A stretch of DNA of 64,000 bases, taken from Paraclostridium sordellii. GTDB lineage: Bacteria > Bacillota > Clostridia > Peptostreptococcales > Peptostreptococcaceae. The stretch is from the NCBI RefSeq assembly GCF_000953675.1, contig NZ_LN679998.1:2294002-2358001 (forward strand). Direction: 5' to 3'. The position numbers and the translations under genes are program-made. Shown here in pieces: positions 61,154-64,000 of the stretch. The notes under the pieces are model-generated. The model was not told where the DNA came from. It saw only the letters and a list, made by a program, of their open reading frames with translations, and did not search any database. Each line of letters starts with the position of its first letter. Positions within the stretch are counted from its first letter, which is position 1.

Positions 61154-61260
61154 AATAAAAATCCATGGAAAAGTATTTACCTATCCCATGGATTTAACCA
61201 CTGCTGTAAAAGCCCAGTACATATAGTACCTGATAATTTTATATAAAATTAAGCTTATAC
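61154..61260 (-). promoter_or_regulatory. Structured leader with terminator before the CDF gene
   Basis: On the minus strand CAG-GTAC-TATAT-GTAC-TG forms a small hairpin, then TTTACAGCAGTGG, then AATCCATGG / CCATGGATT (61194-61186 with 61168-61160) closing a 17-base loop followed by TTTATTTT. This is either the terminator of the upstream methyltransferase gene or a metal-responsive attenuator of the CDF gene. Confidence 0.45.
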
Positions 61261-61297
61261 TATTTTATATTCAAATTTATATTAAAGGTTCCTATAT

Positions 61298-62461
61298 TTA
61301 TATTAAATTATCTTTTTTTAACAAATTAAATAATGTCGGTTCTAAGTTAAATTCTTTCATAATATTATCAACTTCCATTAGTGAGCTTTCTTTCTTTTCT
61401 CTACTTATTTTACTCTTTGATGCTCTTATTAAGATATTTTTAGGAGAGTGTGCTATGTCTATAAATTCTAACAATTGAGTTTTATATCCTATAGCCTCTA
61501 ATAAATTTCCTCTTACAGCATCTGTCATAAGAGCTGCTACTCTTTCTTTTATTATTCCATATCTTGTTAATATAGAAAGATCTTCACTCTTCATTTGTGA
61601 GTTAAATTCATGTTGACAACAAGGTACAGAAAATATCATTTTAGCATTCCACTTAATTGCATTATATAAAGCATAGTCTGTAGCAGTATCACAAGCATGT
61701 AAAGTTATAACCATATCTACATTATCAGTATATTTGTACCCATTTATATCGCCTAGTTCAAAGTGTAAATTTTTATAATTATACTTTTTAGCTATCTCAT
61801 TACATTTTTTTATTACATCCGCTTTTAAATCTAAACCTATCATTTTTACATTTATTTTTTTAATTTCAACAAAATAATAGTATAGTACAAATGTTAAGTA
61901 TGACTTTCCACATCCAAAGTCTAAAATGGTAAGTTCTTTATCATTATTTTTCTTTATTTCATCATCTATTATTTCAATAAATCTATTTATTTGTTTATAT
62001 TTATCATATTTTGAATTAACAACTTTTCCATCTTTAGTGAATACCCCTAAATCTATTAAAGGTTGTATTATCATACCTTCTTTTAGAATATAATTTTTTT
62101 CTCTATTATGACTCTTATTTACTAATTTAGAGTTATCGCTTTTTTTTCTACCTAGAAATACTTTTCCTTTTTTTGATATCTTTAAATCATATGTGTATTC
62201 TTGAGACCAAGCTCCCACTTGTTTATACTTGCCATCTATAAATTCTAACATTTTTTCATTTAACATATCTTTTTCTATATTCTCATGAAATACCTGTTTA
62301 TCTGTATACTTTTCTACTTGATAATACTCTGTATTATTTTTTTCTTTTAACTCAATATTGATTTTATTATATTCAATATCTTTATTTAGTTTATTACTTA
62401 TAACTACTTTTATTATATTGTCATCTGTTATTTCATAAATACTATTCTTTAGTTCTTCCAT
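61298..62461 (-). CDS. Class I SAM-dependent methyltransferase (Methyltransf_32 type)
   Basis: 387 residues. N-terminal ~150 residues are unassigned; the C-terminal half is a Rossmann methyltransferase with motif I ELTILDFGCGKSYLTFVLYY, motif II VKMIGLDLKADVIKKC, DMVITLHACDTATDYALYNA and FSVPCCQHEFNSQM. The VPCCQHE and LHACD motifs are typical of the Methyltransf_32 family of possible RNA methyltransferases; the target is unknown. AAGGTGTG precedes the ATG. Not linked functionally to its neighbours. Confidence 0.85.
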   Translation of the reverse strand: MEELKNSIYEITDDNIIKVVISNKLNKDIEYNKINIELKEKNNTEYYQVEKYTDKQVFHENIEKDMLNEKMLEFIDGKYKQVGAWSQEYTYDLKISKKGKVFLGRKKSDNSKLVNKSHNREKNYILKEGMIIQPLIDLGVFTKDGKVVNSKYDKYKQINRFIEIIDDEIKKNNDKELTILDFGCGKSYLTFVLYYYFVEIKKINVKMIGLDLKADVIKKCNEIAKKYNYKNLHFELGDINGYKYTDNVDMVITLHACDTATDYALYNAIKWNAKMIFSVPCCQHEFNSQMKSEDLSILTRYGIIKERVAALMTDAVRGNLLEAIGYKTQLLEFIDIAHSPKNILIRASKSKISREKKESSLMEVDNIMKEFNLEPTLFNLLKKDNLI

Positions 62462-62583
62462 ATGTCACACCTTATCATTTTCTATTTATTTTAAATATCA
62501 ATTATTATTATATATTACAATTTGTTTAAATCAAACTATTTTATAATTTATCTTTTGCAAACATTATATTTTTTATTTAAAAT

Positions 62584-62622
62584 AAATAGAGTATCAAAAT
62601 TAAATTTGATACTCTATTTTTA
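62584..62622 (-). terminator. Terminator of the SpaA-type surface protein gene
   Basis: A 15-bp perfect stem AAATAGAGTATCAAA / TTTGATACTCTATTT (62584-62598 with 62605-62619), T-rich on the minus strand. Confidence 0.85.
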
Positions 62623-62649
62623 TAATAAGTACTTTTAGTATTCTAATTT

Positions 62650-64000
62650 TTATTTTTTCTTTCTATTGTTAAGATTTACAGCTAATCCTATTGTTGATAC
62701 TGCAAATAACCCTATATATGGTAATATACTACTATCTGAGGTTATTGGATTTCCATAGTTGCCTTTAGTTGTCTGAACTTTATTATTATCTGTTTTTTCA
62801 CTACTTATATTTTCAGTAACTTCATTATTTTTTGTATTATTATCAAGTTCTGATCTATTTTCATTACTAGGTTCAATTTGTTTGTTATTAGAATCTTCAG
62901 GCTTAACTGTCACATTTTCCTCTAAAGTAGGATCTTTTATTGGATCCTTAATAGGTACAATCTTATCATTTGTTGCTGTTTTACTTATTACTTGATTGTT
63001 GTCCTTTATTTCAAATGGATACATCTTGTTATCTATTGTGTATCCTTCTGGTGCTTTTGTTTCTTTATAGTAGTAGTTTCCATATTCTAAGTTTTCAAAT
63101 ACTACTTTACCTTCTTTGTCTGTCACACCTTTTTTAATTTCTTTCTTGTTACTATCAAATATTGTAAACTCTGTATTTGCTAATACTTTCTTACTATCTT
63201 TTGAATCTTTCTTTGTTATTTCTATCTTTCCTATTATCTTATCATCTGTTGCTGTTTTATTTATTACTTGATTGTTATCTTTTATTTCAAATGGATACAT
63301 CTTGTTATCTATTGTGTATCCTTCTGGTGCTTTTGTTTCTTTATAGTAGTAGTTTCCGTATTCTAAGTTTTCAAATACTACTTTACCCTCTTTATCTGTC
63401 ACACCTTTTTTAATTTCTTTCTTGTTACTATCAAATATTGTAAACTCTGTATTTTCTAATACTTTCTTACTATCTTTTGAATCTTTCTTTGTTATCTCTA
63501 TCTTTCCTATTATCTTATCATCTGTTGCTGTTTTACTTATTACTTGATTGTTGTCCTTTATTTCAAATGGATATATCTTGTTATCTATTGTGTATCCTTC
63601 TGGTGCTTTTGTTTCTTTATAGTAGTAGTTTCCATATTCTAAGTTTTCAAATACTACCCTACCTTCTTTATCTGTCACACCTTTTTTAATTTCTTTCTTA
63701 TTACTATCAAATATTGTAAACTCTGTATTTGCTAGTACTTTCTTACTATCTTTTGAATCTTTCTTTGTTATTTCTATCTTTCCTATTATCTTATCATCTG
63801 TTGCTGTTTTACTTATTACTTGATTGTTATCCTTTATTTCAAATGGATACATCTTGTTATCTATTGTGTATCCTTCTGGTGCTTTTGTTTCTTTATAGTA
63901 ATAGTTTCCATATTCTAAGTTTTCAAATACTACTTTACCTTCTTTGTCTGTCACACCTTTTTTAATTTCTTTCTTATTACTATCAAATATTGTAAACTCT
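62650..64000 (-). CDS. SpaA/Cna_B-repeat cell-wall surface protein, partial (N-terminus beyond window)
   Basis: The frame runs from a stop at 62650 through the window edge; about 450 residues are visible. It is built of 92-residue prealbumin-like (SpaA/Cna_B) domains, each with IEITKKDSKDSKKVL (Lys for the isopeptide bond), NTEFTIFDSNKKEIKKGVTD and YYYKETKAPEGYTIDNK (Glu of the bond). A Pro/Asn-rich linker (PIKDPIKDPTLEENVTVKPE) follows, then GNPITSDSS, a membrane helix (LPYIGLFAVSTIGLAVNL) and NNRKKK, i.e. a sorting signal with a non-canonical NPITS motif in place of LPxTG. A sortase-anchored adhesin or pilus-like stalk is likely. Confidence 0.88.
   Translation of the reverse strand, partial: EFTIFDSNKKEIKKGVTDKEGKVVFENLEYGNYYYKETKAPEGYTIDNKMYPFEIKDNNQVISKTATDDKIIGKIEITKKDSKDSKKVLANTEFTIFDSNKKEIKKGVTDKEGRVVFENLEYGNYYYKETKAPEGYTIDNKIYPFEIKDNNQVISKTATDDKIIGKIEITKKDSKDSKKVLENTEFTIFDSNKKEIKKGVTDKEGKVVFENLEYGNYYYKETKAPEGYTIDNKMYPFEIKDNNQVINKTATDDKIIGKIEITKKDSKDSKKVLANTEFTIFDSNKKEIKKGVTDKEGKVVFENLEYGNYYYKETKAPEGYTIDNKMYPFEIKDNNQVISKTATNDKIVPIKDPIKDPTLEENVTVKPEDSNNKQIEPSNENRSELDNNTKNNEVTENISSEKTDNNKVQTTKGNYGNPITSDSSILPYIGLFAVSTIGLAVNLNNRKKK
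62965..64000 (-). repeat. 276-bp tandem coding repeats
   Basis: The same segment recurs every 276 bp (for example TGTCACACCTTTTTT at 63121, 63397, 63673 and 63949), giving three full units and partial ones at both ends. Units differ at only a few positions (K/R, M/I, A/E, S/N), so the array is recent or kept uniform by recombination. Confidence 0.95.

Noticed and set aside
63177..63965. Leu-rich frames on the plus strand opposite the SpaA repeats
   Set aside because: They recur with the 276-bp period, have no ribosome sites and are the antisense image of the repeat-rich gene.
1..64000. tRNA, rRNA, insertion sequences, prophage or integrase genes
   Set aside because: None of the genes or intergenic regions shows the conserved motifs of these elements; large mobile elements are not supported.

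Overview
The window is AT-rich, densely coding DNA with Shine-Dalgarno sites near the AGGAGG consensus, many intrinsic terminators, spore-germination genes of the Csp type, an endopeptidase-free Csp pair, PduO/corrinoid genes and Feo iron uptake. This fits a spore-forming, anaerobic, low-GC Firmicute, most likely in the Peptostreptococcaceae (Romboutsia, Paraclostridium, Clostridioides and relatives). The placement rests on gene content and composition, not on a search. I see no rRNA, tRNA, CRISPR array, insertion sequence or prophage. A truncated MATE gene lies at the left edge and a truncated SpaA-type surface protein at the right edge.

Layout. 1-7.2 kb: MATE pump (partial), small membrane proteins, a CPBP protease, a biotin-precursor operon (ECF S-component-like gene, bioW, bioF), a GNAT enzyme and a short LCP-like protein. 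7.2-13.5 kb: membrane-anchored MutS-like ATPase, a long RelA/SpoT-domain protein, and a MATE pump divergent from a MerR regulator. 13.5-16.8 kb: a PduO-like adenosyltransferase gene with a BtuFCD-type ABC importer, behind a long structured leader. 17.1-20.4 kb: PspA with a Cys-rich protein and a Ser/Lys-rich exported protein, then a small alarmone synthetase. 20.5-25.1 kb: signalling genes (a LexA DNA-binding domain without protease, a diguanylate cyclase, and a GHKL kinase / LytTR regulator / PAS kinase trio). 25.4-34.5 kb: MocR regulator, FeoAB with Fur-like sites, Ddl, a peptidase, and small proteins. 34.6-41.2 kb: cbiMNQO cobalt importer behind a cobalamin riboswitch, and a second FecCD-type importer whose ATPase has a His-rich tail. 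41.7-50.2 kb: probable spore-surface and germination block, comprising a propeller-like protein, a Cys-repeat protein, an unknown protein, and two subtilase pseudoproteases (CspC-like and CspA-like). 50.3-58.7 kb: a FUSC-type membrane protein and a corrinoid methyltransferase system (two UroD-type methyltransferases, corrinoid protein, RACo-type activator, CobW GTPase, and a shortened UroD-like protein). 58.8-64 kb: small genes, a CDF metal exporter, a SAM methyltransferase, and a surface protein with 276-bp repeats.

A corrinoid theme links distant parts of the window. Cobalt import under a B12 riboswitch, a probable corrinoid importer with an adenosyltransferase-like protein, a second FecCD importer and a corrinoid-dependent methyl-transfer operon could all serve one methylotrophic or demethylating metabolism. 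The most unusual DNA signal is a perfect 46-bp palindrome in front of that methyltransferase operon. The most unusual protein-level observation is a csp locus in which neither subtilase keeps a catalytic triad.
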